64,000 nucleotides of DNA from Leuctra nigra (Eukaryota > Arthropoda > Insecta > Plecoptera > Leuctridae). Below the pieces are notes generated by a model. That model was given only the letters and a program-made list of their open reading frames with translations, was not told the origin of the DNA and searched no databases. The position numbers and the translations under genes were made by a program. Below are positions 12,601 to 22,696 of the stretch, in pieces. The stretch spans positions 5,828,001 through 5,892,000 of the forward strand of contig OW203762.1 in NCBI GenBank assembly GCA_934045905.1, in the 5' to 3' direction. Each line of letters opens with the position of its first letter. Positions within the stretch are counted from its first letter, which is position 1.

Positions 12601-15600
12601 GCTCACTTTAACAGAGGACTTTAGTAGCCACTCACTTTAAGTATGCCGTGTAGATGATCAAGCTTCCCTTAAATGACGCCGCACTTCAAGTTCGCGACGG
12701 ACCTATGTTTAACCTATGTTTAACGTAAGATGCGAGATCTCGCGAGATTATTTTTAAAAACGATTCGAAAAATCCACCACCACCAATTTGAAGCTACTTT
12801 CTTTTGTTCTTCTTCAGTTCTAGATTTAATAGTAAAATTGTATACATATTCAAGTTAAAATGTTTAATTGAATTTGTAAGTGTATTGCATCCTATTTAAT
12901 AATACTTTTTAACCTAACACAAAGGCTCAAAACAATTTTAAAATAATAAATAAGTACTTATGAGTGGTAAAAGTGAGGCTATGTCATCCAAGAGTGATTT
13001 TGTTTCCAACTTGAACTGACAGCTGAAACATATTTTGGAAATAACTTCACTGGACCATTCATGTGAAATCTCCTCACTGTCATTAGAATAACACTGCACT
13101 GAATCGACAAATTAAGGTAATAATTACAGAATCGTCACCAGATAGTGCGTCAATAGATAAAGTGAGCGTGTAGACGTGCTAAAGTGAGACGTCATTTAAA
13201 TGTATGTTTAACATACTCTATTAAAGTGAGTGTGTAGAAGGGGTACTAGAGTTTACTTTCATGAAAAGTCAAGGTATCTTTAGTAGGCATTTGGTGCCTT
13301 CTAACTACCTTGAGCACTCCCGTGTTGCCAGTGTTGGGTAAGTTCCTTTTGAAAAGGAACTAGTTCCAGTTCCAGTTCCTTTAAAAATGAAAGGAACTAT
13401 TCCGTTCCTAGTTCCTTTATAAAAAGAAACTTAGTTCCTTTTAGTTCCTTTTTAAAGAAATGTGTAATTTTAATTGGAATTGGAATTTTTTAATTGGAAC
13501 ACTCGGAATACACATTATTTTCTCCCAAAAAGAAAAATTTTCTCCGATTTTTAAATGGTAAAACATTTTTGTTTGCTCTTGCTGCCATATTATTTCATTC
13601 ACTGAACCACAGCAGATTCGAAAAGATTATATAAGAGAGATAAGAAGATTCGTAAAAACTAAAAATTCAATTGCGATGTGATTGTGTACTACACTGTGAT
13701 CGGAAAGGAAATGTGAGGAAGGAAACAAAGTAAAAGCTAAAAAGACGACGATCTGAAATCTGAAATCTGTGTGCCTGCGCACTGCACTTGTTCACGAGTC
13801 ATTACTAGGAATTGAGTTCTTTGGTCTGAAGGGTTGGCCACACGACTACAGGTAGATAGATGTCCATTGTGTTAGGGTAGGTGACGACTGATTTGAGTTA
13901 TTTTTAGATGCCAAATAGCTAGGAGGACTTCTGACAGAATTAAAAAATATGTGGCTTCTATGCAGTTTTTTGGAGTAAAAGTACAGTCAAATTTAAAAAA
14001 AAAGGAACTTAACAAAAATCGTTACAGTTCCTCAAAAAAAGGAACTACACCGTTCCATAGTTCCTCCCAAGAAAAAAGGAACTTAGACGTTCCATAGTTC
14101 CTAAGAAAAGGAACTAGTTCCTAGGAACGGAACTATTTCGTTCCGTTCATACCCAACACTGCGTGTTGCCAAAAGTATTTTGACTTGATTCGCAATTTGA
14201 ATTGAATCGCCTACAACTTTTTATTTAGCACACGATGATATTGGTTTATATTTTTTTAATGAAAGTAAATACTAGATCAAAGATTCTTTCTTATATAGGT
14301 TTTTTGAAAATCTATCAGGCCAATTAAATAAAATCTTCATTTGTAGCAAATTTTTCAAACCTGCCATAAGATAACATGGGGAAAATACTTCTTTCTCATT
14401 CGCCTATTTCGAAAACTAGACACGGGAAGTATTTTATTTTTTGAAGTGTTGTTTAGGGGATACCAATGAGTGAGTACAGGCTACAGCAAAATTGAACACT
14501 ATCTGAAAAAATGGTCGATCGACCCAACCAACTTAAACTGATGATAATTTCCTTGAAAATGTCAAAATCAAGTGTTTCATGACCACTTAGTTGCAGCTTA
14601 CAGTGAAGACCCATGAGCCAGCAGCACTCACCAGTTATTATGCTCGGGAGAGCATTTCTTCGGATAAACTTGTAAAGGGCACTTTTGGGTCCAACAATAT
14701 CGAGGAAGAAGCCGACGAGAGACGATATGATTGCCATAAAACACATGATGATCAGGATGCGCATCATGTTGGCAATCTGCGGCGTAACGCACGGCAATGC
14801 TGCAACAAACAAGTTGGAAACTAAGACTTATTCTAGAAGTGCACTCATCACTCAATCTCTTCACCACAATGCACGAGTAACAATAACACAATATCTGTAC
14901 AATGTCGCTATCACGCAGGTCACACTGTCTAGTTTTTACTAGGAAAACGCTCAGTGTAACGCGTTGGTGAGCGAGCACGGGGACGTGCAAATTCTCGAAC
15001 CGGAAATGCGTACACAAGCACAGAAAACATATACATCCATATTGAATTGATATATGATCACTCAATCAACACAACATATTATGCTTTTCATTGAAACTTG
15101 AAAATAACATCTAAGCATCCTGGTAAATATAGCAAATCAGATGCAATTCAACTGGCACTGGAAAACATTCATTTTGATACTTCATTACTGACAGATATGA
15201 AAAATGTTAATAAGTTCATACGTTCTTAACTGATTGGGATGAAATTTTGTAAAATAAGAGACAATGTTGGTCTTAATACCTAATCATGCAAAATATGAGT
15301 TTGATCTGAATTATCGAAGACCGTTTTCATTTTTCAGCCTATCAGCAGATATTTATTTAAAATTTTAACCAATGAATGGATTTCAAAAAAATTATGGTCT
15401 TCAAACAGAGTAGGCTGGCTTTACATGTGTGCAAAATTTCAGCTCGATCAAAGAAAAACTCTGACTTGTATAGCCAAAATATGAGTTTGATCAGAATTAT
15501 AGAAGACCGTTTTCATTTTTCAGCCTATCGGGAGATATTTATTTAAATTTTAACCAATGAATGGATTAAAAAAAAAATTGGGGCCTGCAAACAGAGAAGG

Positions 15601-16727
15601 TTGGTTTTACATGTGTGCAAAATTTCAGATCGATAGGTGAAACGGTGTGACCTGTGTATCGTCTATTGACAAAAAAAAAAAAAAAAAACAGAAGTCCGTG
15701 CCTAAAGAGCCAAAAGGAGACGCTCGCTTCGCTCGCTCAATAAACATTCGGAGTTTGGTCGAAAAATGAAAAAGGTATTAGTAGGTATCCGATAGTAGGT
15801 AGGTAACAAAATTTGGAAAGTTTTTTCATATTATTATTTTCTATAATCTCAACGGAGCTGAGGCTCCACTAGTGAAAATGCAATAGAGAAGTGAGGAGAG
15901 GAAACCAAGTATCGGCATGTACCTAGCCTACTCCTAATGAAAGATACCAAGCGGGGGCCAACGGCTTAACGTCCCATCCGAAGGACGGTGTAAGCACGGG
16001 CCTCCACAACCTGCGCCGTCGAGAGACTGATAACAGGTAGAGTAAGGTCGTCACACTAACCCCCAAACAGCCCAGTCTCTCTGGCCCAATGGCAGCAATG
16101 GGCAATGCAGAGTTGAATGGTCACCCATCCAACAGCTGACCGCGCTCAATGTTGCTTAACCTCGGAGATCTGACGAGAACCGAGTTATCCAATACACCAG
16201 CCGTTGGGTTTAGAGATTGGCGAGAAATTTAAAGAGTAATTGACATTAAGGTTTATTTTGAAATATTTGTTAGGCTTGATTTCTTGCAAACTCTCTAATT
16301 CCCACATACATACATTGCACTGAGAATTTTCCTAGAATCCATTTGCAGCTTATTTGCTGTAAAACTATGTACATGTGCATGCATCCCAATTTGTAGGCTC
16401 CTAATGTTCAAAACCCTCCAAAACATTAAACTTGCTGTGCAACTTACATCCACTCGCCGTGTAATACTGAACCACAATCGAAGGCGTTACAATTCTACTG
16501 TGTATGAACGGGGCTTCCGTTTGTCTTATCTTGTTGAAGTAGCCCAAGTTAAAGAACTGATAAACCGCGATCTGCGGGGCGCAGTGGCCACCACGCATGC
16601 GGAACCAGCTGAGCTGCGCGAGCGATGTGCAAGTCAGAGCTATCGTGGCCATGTGGAAGAATGCAGCCACGAAGTTTCTCTCGTAATCTTTACGCACTGC
16701 CCAGCGGTGCCTCGGTAGGTATTCCAT
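6500..16727 (-). CDS. TMEM127: TMEM127 orthologue, four coding exons
   Basis: Transmembrane protein 127 is a small endosomal/lysosomal four-helix membrane protein, known in vertebrates as a negative modulator of mTOR signalling and a tumour suppressor. Coding exons are 16727-16448, 14799-14632, 7908-7774 and 6675-6500. Every intron is GT-AG in phase 1, and the sum (759 nt) gives 252 residues; the human protein has 238. Family matches by eye include SWFRMRGGHC (human AWLHIHGGTC), FFLDIVGPK (FLLDVFGPK), a serine/threonine-valine join IITV across the exon 2-3 junction (ILTV), and LLATASSLL (ILATAANLL) before a C-terminal PPPPYSP (PPPAYTP). The ATG at 16727 is the first in frame and gives an N-terminus shorter than the human one. 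The introns hold many mobile elements; no insertion breaks an exon. The identification rests on remembered family sequence, not a search. Confidence 0.9.
7007..7391. mobile_element. Foldback element in TMEM127 intron 3
   Basis: Two arms of about 165-180 bp are near-perfect complements, from AGTGACGTCCTTCC at the left to GGAAGGATGTCAGTGTCACT at the right, with the centre near 7190. The arms include GTCTGACGTCA, CATGTTGAA and GCACATGCC blocks. There is no coding capacity. No clear target duplication was identified. Confidence 0.85.
7774..7908 (-). CDS. TMEM127: TMEM127 coding exon 3
   Basis: The acceptor GATGTTGCAG precedes 7908 and the donor GTCAGT follows 7774. It carries the third helix (VLWVVAIIAVCYNVTKLL), a charged loop (EEEVQRMK) and the start of the fourth helix (YGCYMITAA). 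Its end supplies the first base of a glycine codon finished in exon 4. Confidence 0.88.
8142..8759 (-). mobile_element. 5'-truncated RTE-like LINE, 3' fragment
   Basis: About 180 residues of a LINE C-terminus are open from 8759 to 8208 (KMYFLPILTYGAVTWSAGG; RWFGHMKRMGTDRVPR; a glutamate run; stop). It closely matches the end of the larger element at 49576-52338, including the shared 3' UTR (GGTGGGAACACCCACCCCC) and the (ATT)n tail at 8154-8142. Truncation falls just before the sequence encoding WNEKFPQV. It sits in TMEM127 intron 2, in the same orientation as the gene. Confidence 0.88.
8770..9700. other. Intron 2 sequence without recognised features
   Basis: Mostly AT-rich. A phrase near 9040-9070 (GAAATCTAATTTTAAGGAGAC) recurs in slightly altered form near 57579, so a low-copy dispersed repeat is likely, but no ends could be drawn. 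Confidence 0.4.
9830..10600. repeat. 78-bp minisatellite (about 8 units)
   Basis: Units of 78 bp repeat with few differences between about 9950 and 10600, preceded by degenerate shorter units. Each contains CCGTGACATTGTCTCCTCTG, ATGTAAGGATTG and CGCGTCGATCCGCGCCGCG. Because 78 is divisible by three, the minus strand stays open for about 180 codons as a 26-residue repeat, which I take as a by-product of the unit length. It lies in TMEM127 intron 2. Confidence 0.92.
10858..12006. mobile_element. Giant foldback element, 1.15 kb palindrome
   Basis: Two arms of roughly 550 bp are near-identical inverted copies, meeting around 11430 in a short GC-richer centre. The ends are CTAAAGTCAGCTTAGCCTTG and, inverted, AGTCAGCGTAGCCTTGAG. 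They are flanked by the direct repeat ATAGTAC at 10851-10857 and 12007-12013, which suggests transposition with a duplication of at least 7 bp. No protein is encoded. Very long terminal repeats with a duplication of this size could fit a Mutator-type foldback, but the class is not settled. Confidence 0.88.
12587..13245. mobile_element. TIR element with TACCCCTTCTACAC ends
   Basis: The left end TACCCCTTCTACACGCTCAC pairs with the right end (TACCCCTTCTACACACTCAC inverted). Both are flanked by CTA (12584-12586 and 13246-13248), a 3-bp duplication compatible with Harbinger-like or CACTA-like transposition. No transposase. Confidence 0.8.
13329..14161. mobile_element. hAT-family MITE rich in GGAACTA/TAGTTCC
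   Basis: Ends CAGTGTTGGGTA (left) and, inverted, CAGTGTTGGGTATG (right) are bounded by a perfect 8-bp duplication, CGTGTTGC, at 13321-13328 and 14162-14169. Subterminal regions consist of iterated AAGGAACTAGTTCC words, which resemble clustered transposase-binding sites. Non-coding; in TMEM127 intron 2. Confidence 0.92.
14632..14799 (-). CDS. TMEM127: TMEM127 coding exon 2
   Basis: The acceptor TTTGTTGCAG precedes 14799 and the donor GTGAGT follows 14632. It encodes the second helix (ILIIMCFMAIISSLVGFFLD) and the conserved DIVGPK loop, and ends ...SIIT plus one base. Confidence 0.9.
14939..15740 (-). mobile_element. Helitron-like element, CGCTCGCTC family, copy ii
   Basis: An 802-bp copy in TMEM127 intron 1. 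Minus-strand 3' end: AACGCGTTACACTGAGCG, then TTTTCCTAG followed by T. Other end: TTGAGCGAGCGAAGCGAGCG. The body holds two direct repeats of about 185 bp (starting near 15293 and 15477), each running from AAAATATGAGTTTGATC to AAAATTTCAG(C/A)TCGAT. An A-run separates the body from the CGCTCGCTC end. Strongly similar to 40321-41128. Confidence 0.72.
15846..15876 (+). other. Hairpin plus CTAG, possible Helitron-like 3' end
   Basis: ACGGAGCTGAGGCTCCACTAG (GGAGC stem, TGAG loop) is followed by T. The layout, a short GC hairpin directly before CTAG, resembles the end of the Helentron-like family here (GTGGAGCG-AC-CGCTCCAC then CTAG), but the loop and upstream sequence differ. No 5' end was found. 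Confidence 0.3.
15900..16212 (-). mobile_element. 5S rRNA-derived SINE (SINE3 type)
   Basis: On the minus strand the first roughly 100 bp resemble 5S rRNA: CCAACGGCTGGTGTAT, CTCGGTTCTCGTCAGATC, GAGGTTAAGCAACATTGAGC (box A region) and GGATGGGTGACC (box C). This is the internal pol III promoter layout of 5S genes. It continues into non-5S sequence with a GC-rich block (TTCGGATGGGACGTTAAGCC), so it is a SINE with a 5S head and not a 5S gene. The 3' boundary is approximate. Located in TMEM127 intron 1. Confidence 0.75.
16448..16727 (-). CDS. TMEM127: TMEM127 coding exon 1
   Basis: Starts at ATG 16727 and ends at the donor after 16448 (GAT, then GTAAGT). It encodes a basic N-terminus, the first membrane helix (FVAAFFHMATIALTCTSLAQ) and the conserved FRMRGGHC loop. 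It ends one base into a serine codon completed by exon 2. Confidence 0.88.
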
Positions 16728-17561
16728 TGAGTCGTTTTACACTCTCCGGTGAAGCCTGGAAGCAACATTGACAATGTCAAAGTGTTGGGGTTGGATGATA
16801 TAGTCATACAACAAAGATGGGAATTTCAATCAACAGGCTGTCATGCACTCTTCAGAAGACTTGAAATTACTCATGTTGTGATTTGATTGATCACTGCACA
16901 ACCTCCTAGGTACGAAGAGCTCTTGACTGAGAACTTCGTCGACCATGGCATAATAGTGTTTTCTTATAAGAATGGTCGTTTCATGTCAATCAGGCAAGTC
17001 ACTCACTTTGTTTAACCTAGGAGCCACCTACAATGAGGATCTAAACCAAAATAACCTACTTACAATTATTCATTTAAGCAACCGAAGTACGTTGATGTGA
17101 ACTAGTTAATTTATACACTATTAAGTGGTTACTTAATAGAATGTAACATTTTGGCGTCGCAGAAAAGAAAGTTATTTAGGGAGTTCGAATAATATTTGTG
17201 ACCTGACACCTGTCATTGCTGACTGCTGAGCAGTGAGCACAGAGCACTGCTCAGCTGATTGATTCATTCATGACCAATCACAACCCAGCCACGACACGAC
17301 CTTTAAAACGTTCGATCGTCGAATGGCGGGATTTTTAAAAGCTGAAATTGATTGACAAAAATGTATTTGAATTGATTTGGGCACATTGCAAAATAAAATG
17401 AAAATTACCTAATGTAAAATTAACGCTGCTCCGATATCTGAATGGTAAAGCTTTCAATAAATGTTCATCTTTTTCAAAACTTTCTACAACTAAAACAGCT
17501 CGTTTGAAAAACCTTTGCGTTTCTCAACTCAAATGCCAAGATTATTGAAACTTTTTAACAC
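16728..17561. other. TMEM127 upstream region
   Basis: This should include the TMEM127 5' UTR and promoter, but no TATA-like element or initiator could be assigned with confidence. No repeats with clear ends were seen. Confidence 0.4.
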
Positions 17562-17996
17562 TAGCGATGGGCGATCCAAGTAAAATAATCGATGCATCGA
17601 TTAAATCGGTCTCAAAAAGTCGATTCAATTTAATCGATAATCGGAATGAAAAAGCGATTAATTGAATCGATAAACAAAGCCTACTTTTCCCTATGCAAAA
17701 GGTATGGGTTTGACGCTGCGCGGGAGAAAAACAGTGACCTTGAGCTCAAGATTGTTCGTTTTATGTTCGGCTGTTTCCATATCGCCAGTCAAAAATAGAT
17801 TTTTGGTAAAATCGAATCAAAATTTGGCGAAAAAACCTTCTTGTTGGCAAATTTGGTGTGTATTTTATCAAATTTACGTACATTTTACACAATTAAGACA
17901 CTATCTTGAAAATCGTCCTGGAATAATCGATCCACCGATTAATCGAAATGCAGAAAATCGATTGTGAAGAAAATCGATTTGAATCGCCCATCACTA
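17562..17996. mobile_element. hAT-like MITE with ATCGAT-rich body
   Basis: The ends TAGCGATGGGCGAT and, inverted, TAGTGATGGGCGATTC are flanked by TTTAACAC (17554-17561) and TTGAACAC (17997-18004), an 8-bp duplication with one mismatch. The body is rich in AATCGATT words, as in the related-looking MITE at 56559-57050. Confidence 0.8.
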
Positions 17997-18582
17997 TTGA
18001 ACACCCTAAAGGTTGATTCACACGGACGGACGTTCTACCTACACTTCCCAAGTTTGTCGAAGTTCCGAATCGCTTTTCTAAAAACTCCCGTGTGAACTAT
18101 GAAAACAGTTGAAATGTTCATCAGATAATGCAATCACATTTTTTCAGACAATCCATTTCTTTTATATTACCATTTTATGGATTGTCGAGTGTACCTACCT
18201 GGTATCATAATTATGTAATCAACAATGAGTATCGGAAATGTGTGGTCATTTAGTAATAAAATGAACACATTTTCAAATTTTTTATTAAATGAAAATTATC
18301 GAGGAATGACACAAATTTGAGTGTTCTGAACAATTAGGTGTAAAAGTATGATATCTTTAACATTTGGCACAAGTATACGCCGTACTTAATGTAAAAATAG
18401 TGGTTTTGCTCGGATAAAATAATGGTAATCCATTTCCGAGCTGGAAATTCGCACTTAATAATATGTAATACATTATGAAATAACTAGGTAGTACTAAGTA
18501 GAAATCTTAAGAGACCTGGGGAAGAAAACAGTTTTGCACGGTTATCATTTCAAGAGTTTTCTGAGCTTCGTCTTCACACAAA

Positions 18583-19719
18583 AGGCCAATTTGCAATAGA
18601 AATTAGCAGCAAAATTAGCAGTAAAATCAGCAGCAGCAAATTGAAGCCGTTTACAATAGATTTACAATAGAGCCAACAAAACATATAAGTAGTTTATTAT
18701 TTAATATTTCTTTATCAGCCACTGAAAGTTAGGACTGGGAACATTTTGAAGTTAGGGCACACCAAAATTAAAACTATTACCTAGTAGGTAGCTTAGTAGT
18801 TTGTTTCTCTTTGAAATTACATTTGAGTGCTCAATTTTAACGCGGATCTATTTTGATAATACAGTAAACCCTCGTTAATTCGAATTCAAGGGGACCCAAA
18901 AAATCCCAGTTCAAATTAAAAAAGTTCAAAATATTAAAAAAAAAAAAAAAAAAAAAATTTTTTTTTTTTACATACTCATTGATTTGGTATAACGCGATAT
19001 TGATTCATTATTTTTTGCCTTCAAAAGCTAACTCGCACTATATACGCGGCCAAATGCTTTCAAAATCTTGAATGAAGTTTGAATATTCCCGCCTAAAGTG
19101 TTCCAGGGTAGGCTAATAAAGAGACTAGACCTACACTTCCCCCAGGCCCACCCCAACACAACAGAGAGCAGTTTGACTACTCTCTTTGTGACGTGACGCC
19201 ATTGGAAACATTGGAAATGTGTAGTTTGAGTTTGTTTTTTCGAAGTTTGTTTGCGATTATTTTGTCAATCTCTTTGCAAAGTTCGAATTAAAACAACTGT
19301 ATGCAAGTTATAACATGGGCTGGGACCAAAATTCAGTTCAAATTTCGAAATAACCTAAAATTCGATTTATCAAAATTATTTAACATTGTAAAGCCTATAC
19401 TGAACACTGGGACCATCCACCTAGTTCGAATTTACCCCTAAATTCGAATTATTGAAGTTCGAAATAATGGGGGTTTACTGTACATTTTCTCTTCGAGTTG
19501 CTGCCTTCTGTTCTCATCAAACCGTGTTAGAATCTTCTTGCTTGATTCTTACAGCAAACGTAAAATAACAGCAAAAATATGGAGCATGCAAACCTGAAAC
19601 CATGCAGCAAATTTTACGTTGTTAATTTTACAAAATTTGTTTTTAACTTCCTACTAGTAGATGGTAAGCCACGAGACAAACTTTTACATTGCTGCTAATT
19701 TCTATAATAAATGGGCCCT
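18583..19719. mobile_element. TIR element interrupted by a pogo-like MITE
   Basis: Left end AGGCCAATTTGCAATAGAAA and inverted right end AGGGCCCATTTATTATAG share the subterminal AGAAATTAGCAGCAA. They are flanked by AAA on both sides. The pogo-like element at 18862-19480 lies inside it. Superfamily not assigned. Confidence 0.6.
18862..19480. mobile_element. pogo/Tigger-like MITE (Tc1/mariner)
   Basis: Inverted ends CAGTAAACCCTCGTTAATTC and CAGTAAACCCCCATTATTTC are flanked by TA (18860-18861 and 19481-19482). A CAGTxxACCC start with a TA duplication is typical of Tc1/mariner pogo-group elements. The interior has A and T homopolymers at about 18936-18970 and no transposase. Confidence 0.85.
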
Positions 19720-19860
19720 AAACAAGGTTAACATTTAAAAAATCAAGCAGTTACACAATTCAAATTAATTAAACTAAACAAAGACTCACATTGAAGTAGG
19801 CACATTATGATCTCCGTCATTATATAACAAATTTAACGTTTTGAGGTCGTACAAGACTAA

Positions 19861-20415
19861 AGTAAGGTTTCCAAGAGCGGAATCTCGACGCGTTGCGGGA
19901 AATATTTCGCGACGGATTTGTTCCGCGGAAGTATCCCGTTTCCAAGCGCGAATTTTTCTCCGCCTCGTTTGTAGTGGTACCTAGCGGTCAAGTTAGGAAG
20001 CGCTGAAATAAGTTTATCGAGATCAAGATCTTAAAATCGTAAAGACAAGGATTGTCATAGAAAATATTCTGGATCATATTCCATGATTAGTACATATTTT
20101 ATTAATAAACAAATATAAACTTGACAACACATGTCACTACCTGACGGCAGACAACAGATTGGATTTATATCGAATATCGATATCGAAAGTCGACTGAAAA
20201 ACGGAAACTATAACACCAAGAACCTGGCGGTAATCGTGAGAAAACTACCAGCTTCTGGTGCGCGGAACGAATTTCGTCCCGCTAAAGTAGAAGTAGATTC
20301 AACTTTCTCGGCGGCGACTTCGCCGCTGAGTTTCTGGCCTGTGATTGGTCAATGTCGGCCATTTTGCGGAATTTCTCCCACAACGCGGCGAAATTCCGCC
20401 CTTGGAAACCTTACT
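19861..20415. mobile_element. Harbinger-type MITE
   Basis: TIRs AGTAAGGTTTCCAAGAGCGG and, inverted, AGTAAGGTTTCCAAGGGCGG are flanked by TAA (19858-19860 and 20416-20418). A 3-bp TWA duplication is the PIF/Harbinger signature. The ends are GC-rich with repeated TTTCGC/GCGAAA words. Confidence 0.85.
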
Positions 20416-20447
20416 TAAGAGGTCTTAAGACGGCTGAGTAATGAATT

Positions 20448-20779
20448 TGACCTTAAAGAGTTTTTTAATTGATTTTTATCAATATATTTTACCAATGAAG
20501 TGTTAATAAAATAAGGCTTTGTAGGAGTCTTCAGAACAGTCCAATGAAAATAATTTCATAGCATGGAATGGTTGATTAGTTTTATTTTGTCCTAAATCCG
20601 TTTATATCCCGAAAATTAGTAATAATGTGGCACTAAACGTCTGAAGGACATAATAAAACTAATAACCCATTCCAAACTATGAAACAGTTCTGAAGACTTC
20701 TACAAAGCTTTATTTTATTAACAATTACATTGTTATAAAAGATATTGACAAAAATCTATTAAAAAACTCTTCAAGGCCA
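20448..20779. mobile_element. Foldback element
   Basis: Arms of about 150 bp, TGACCTTAAAGAGTTTTTT... and the inverse of ...AAAAAACTCTTCAAGGCCA, are near-complementary (shared internal TTATTTTATTAA, GAAGTCTTCAGAAC and CATTCCA blocks). The loop is centred near 20612. Non-coding. Confidence 0.8.
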
Positions 20780-20875
20780 TGCTCACTACTCAACTCCAGT
20801 GGACACTACTCCACTGTCCACTGCAGAGTGTCCACTGCACTCCACTACAGAGCACACTACTCCAGTGTGGAAATT
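20780..20875. repeat. Simple repeat of CACTACTCCACTG-type words
   Basis: Irregular short repeats (CTCCAGTGGACACTACTCCA and variants) sit next to the foldback's right end. Confidence 0.6.
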
Positions 20876-21035
20876 GTTGTTTTTTAAAAGTGCTATATTA
20901 GAGTGAAGACAAAACTCAAAAAAGAGAACTCTTTGGGGAATCACATGGCACGTGCATTCTATTACCTTACCAAGCCTCTTCAAGTAACTGGTCTGATCAA
21001 CAGCATGAATTAGTTTTTCGAAAATAGCTTACTTA

Positions 21036-21194
21036 AGCCCCATTTACACGGTGCAATTTCTTGAACAACTTCTGTGCCACAGAGGTTCTGCTCGTGCGCA
21101 GTGTCACTTTTGAGATGAAAAAGTGACTCTGCACATGTGCAGAACCACTGTGGCACAGAAGTTGGTCAAGAAATTCCACCGTGTAAATGGGGCT
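21036..21194. mobile_element. Short Harbinger-type foldback MITE
   Basis: 159 bp, almost entirely palindromic. Ends AGCCCCATTTACACGGTG on both arms; the inner arms share CAACTTCTGTGCCACAG. Flanked by TTA (21033-21035 and 21195-21197), the Harbinger-type duplication. Confidence 0.9.
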
Positions 21195-21660
21195 TTATAG
21201 ATCTTTGCTTATAGGTATTTAAATTTAAAACATTATCCATATAATTTCTATGTTAAACAAAAACACCATTATGTCCTGTAAATGCAACTGTGGACTTAAA
21301 ACACTAACATTGTCAGAGTATGAAAAAAAAAAAAAAAAGTATTGCTAAAATAAAAAAGTTGCTGTTTTAATGTACATTAATTTTCCTTAGTACCTAGGTA
21401 TTTGAATTTTGAATATGATTAAAAAAAATGTTTACGAATTTATTGATACAAAAATTCTTTAAAAATATCTACAAATTTAGAGAGTCAACTTGGCACTTGG
21501 GGAATTTATGTCAAAAACCACAACAGTTCACAAAATTTCTCACGACACAAGACATCCTGATCAGACCAGACAATACATCTTACATAATAATTAGATCAAT
21601 AACTGATGTACTGGATGAATTCAACAGAACATCAAGAAAAAATGAATTAGCGTATTGTTT

Positions 21661-21915
21661 CACAATTCAGCGATTAATGATTTCGCGAGGGTGACACTGA
21701 CAACTGATACAGTCGACATAGCCATGCTATTGACGCAACATGCTCGTTTAATATGTAGTAGGTAAGTAATTCAGCGGTTAATGATTTCGCAAGGGTGACA
21801 ACTGATAGGTACATAGTCGATCCGAGCTATTGATTTGCTATTGATGCAAATGTTTCATAGGTACTAATCAATTAATGATTTCGCAAGGGTGACAACTGAT
21901 GTACAAAGTCAACCC
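21661..21915. repeat. Three-unit tandem repeat
   Basis: The phrase ATTAATGATTTCGC(G/A)AGGG followed by TGACAACTGAT occurs near 21672, 21779 and 21870, with variable spacers including GTCGATCCGAG-type sequence. Period is about 90-107 bp. Confidence 0.8.
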
Positions 21916-22022
21916 AAGCATGTGAATGAATGTAGCCTCCTGAGATTATTCTCCCGTTCCTCTCGTCTAATAAGTCATAAGAAACGCGATACGTCATGTG
22001 ATAAGATTCGTGATAGCAGGGG

Positions 22023-22422
22023 TGTGCGAATATTTAAACATTTCATACTTGAAAAATATGCTCATCAAATATTCAAAAAGATTCCTATTGTTACAAAATC
22101 TTAAAGCTATACCATGACTTGTCCTATTGGTAAATACTTCACTGCTGCACAAAGTGATAGGTACCTACTTAATTACGACACCAAAAACATAACATATAAA
22201 CATGAATGGTTTCTATTAACTTGGCCATCCTTCACTCTTCAAATTGAGAGGTAGTGGCCTTTTTTTTTTTTTTGTAGTGGCTATTTACTAAATCTGATAT
22301 TACATCACCTAAATTTAGATTACCATTATTTGATAATCGATTCAATTCAACAGGTAAATATTCAATACCAAAATATCAAAATAGCCTATATCTCCGTATC
22401 ATCTCAATTCGCACACCCCATG
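22023..22422. mobile_element. Probable hAT-like MITE just 3' of gene 2
   Basis: Left end CAGGGGTGTGCGAATA and inverted right end CATGGGGTGTGCGAATTG match in their first 15 bases. A perfect 8-bp duplication was not found, so the assignment rests on the ends alone. The right end lies about 15 bp beyond the stop codon of the gene-2 terminal exon, so the transcript probably runs through it. Confidence 0.55.
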
Positions 22423-22435
22423 ACGTGGATCACAT

Positions 22436-22696
22436 TTAGTTATTGTCCGTGGGCTGTTTGCTCGACGCCTTGGCCAGCTCCGCCAGCCTCTGCAAGTACA
22501 AGATGAGCGGCATCTTGACGACGGTGAGATGGCGGTCGTGGTAGACCTTGTTGACGTACAGCGTTCGGACCTTCACCTCCTCCGACAGCTTCCTCAGCGC
22601 GCTCTTCACGTACCGCTCCGTGTCCCCTGTGTTCGACACTGTCGGCAGGATCTTGGGCATGTTCGTCAGCGCGCGCAGCTTCTCCTGGGGCAGGTC
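22436..22696 (-). CDS. Gene 2 terminal exon with stop
   Basis: Acceptor TCTGTTCTCAG before 22696; stop at 22438-22436. Encodes DLPQEKLRALTNMPKILPTV, GDTERYVKSALRKLSEEVKV, RTLYVNKVYHDRHLTVVKMP, LILYLQRLAELAKASS and a short polar end. Begins in phase 0, as the donor at 55866 requires. High GC third positions mark it as host coding sequence. Confidence 0.75.
   Translation of the reverse strand, partial: DLPQEKLRALTNMPKILPTVSNTGDTERYVKSALRKLSEEVKVRTLYVNKVYHDRHLTVVKMPLILYLQRLAELAKASSKQPTDNN

Noticed and set aside
15900..16212. Functional 5S rRNA gene
   Set aside because: Only the head resembles 5S; the body is unrelated and there is no T-run terminator at the 5S 3' end.
19861..20418. Open frame of 95 codons at 20131 as a small gene
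   Set aside because: It lies inside a Harbinger-type MITE and ends in its terminal repeat.
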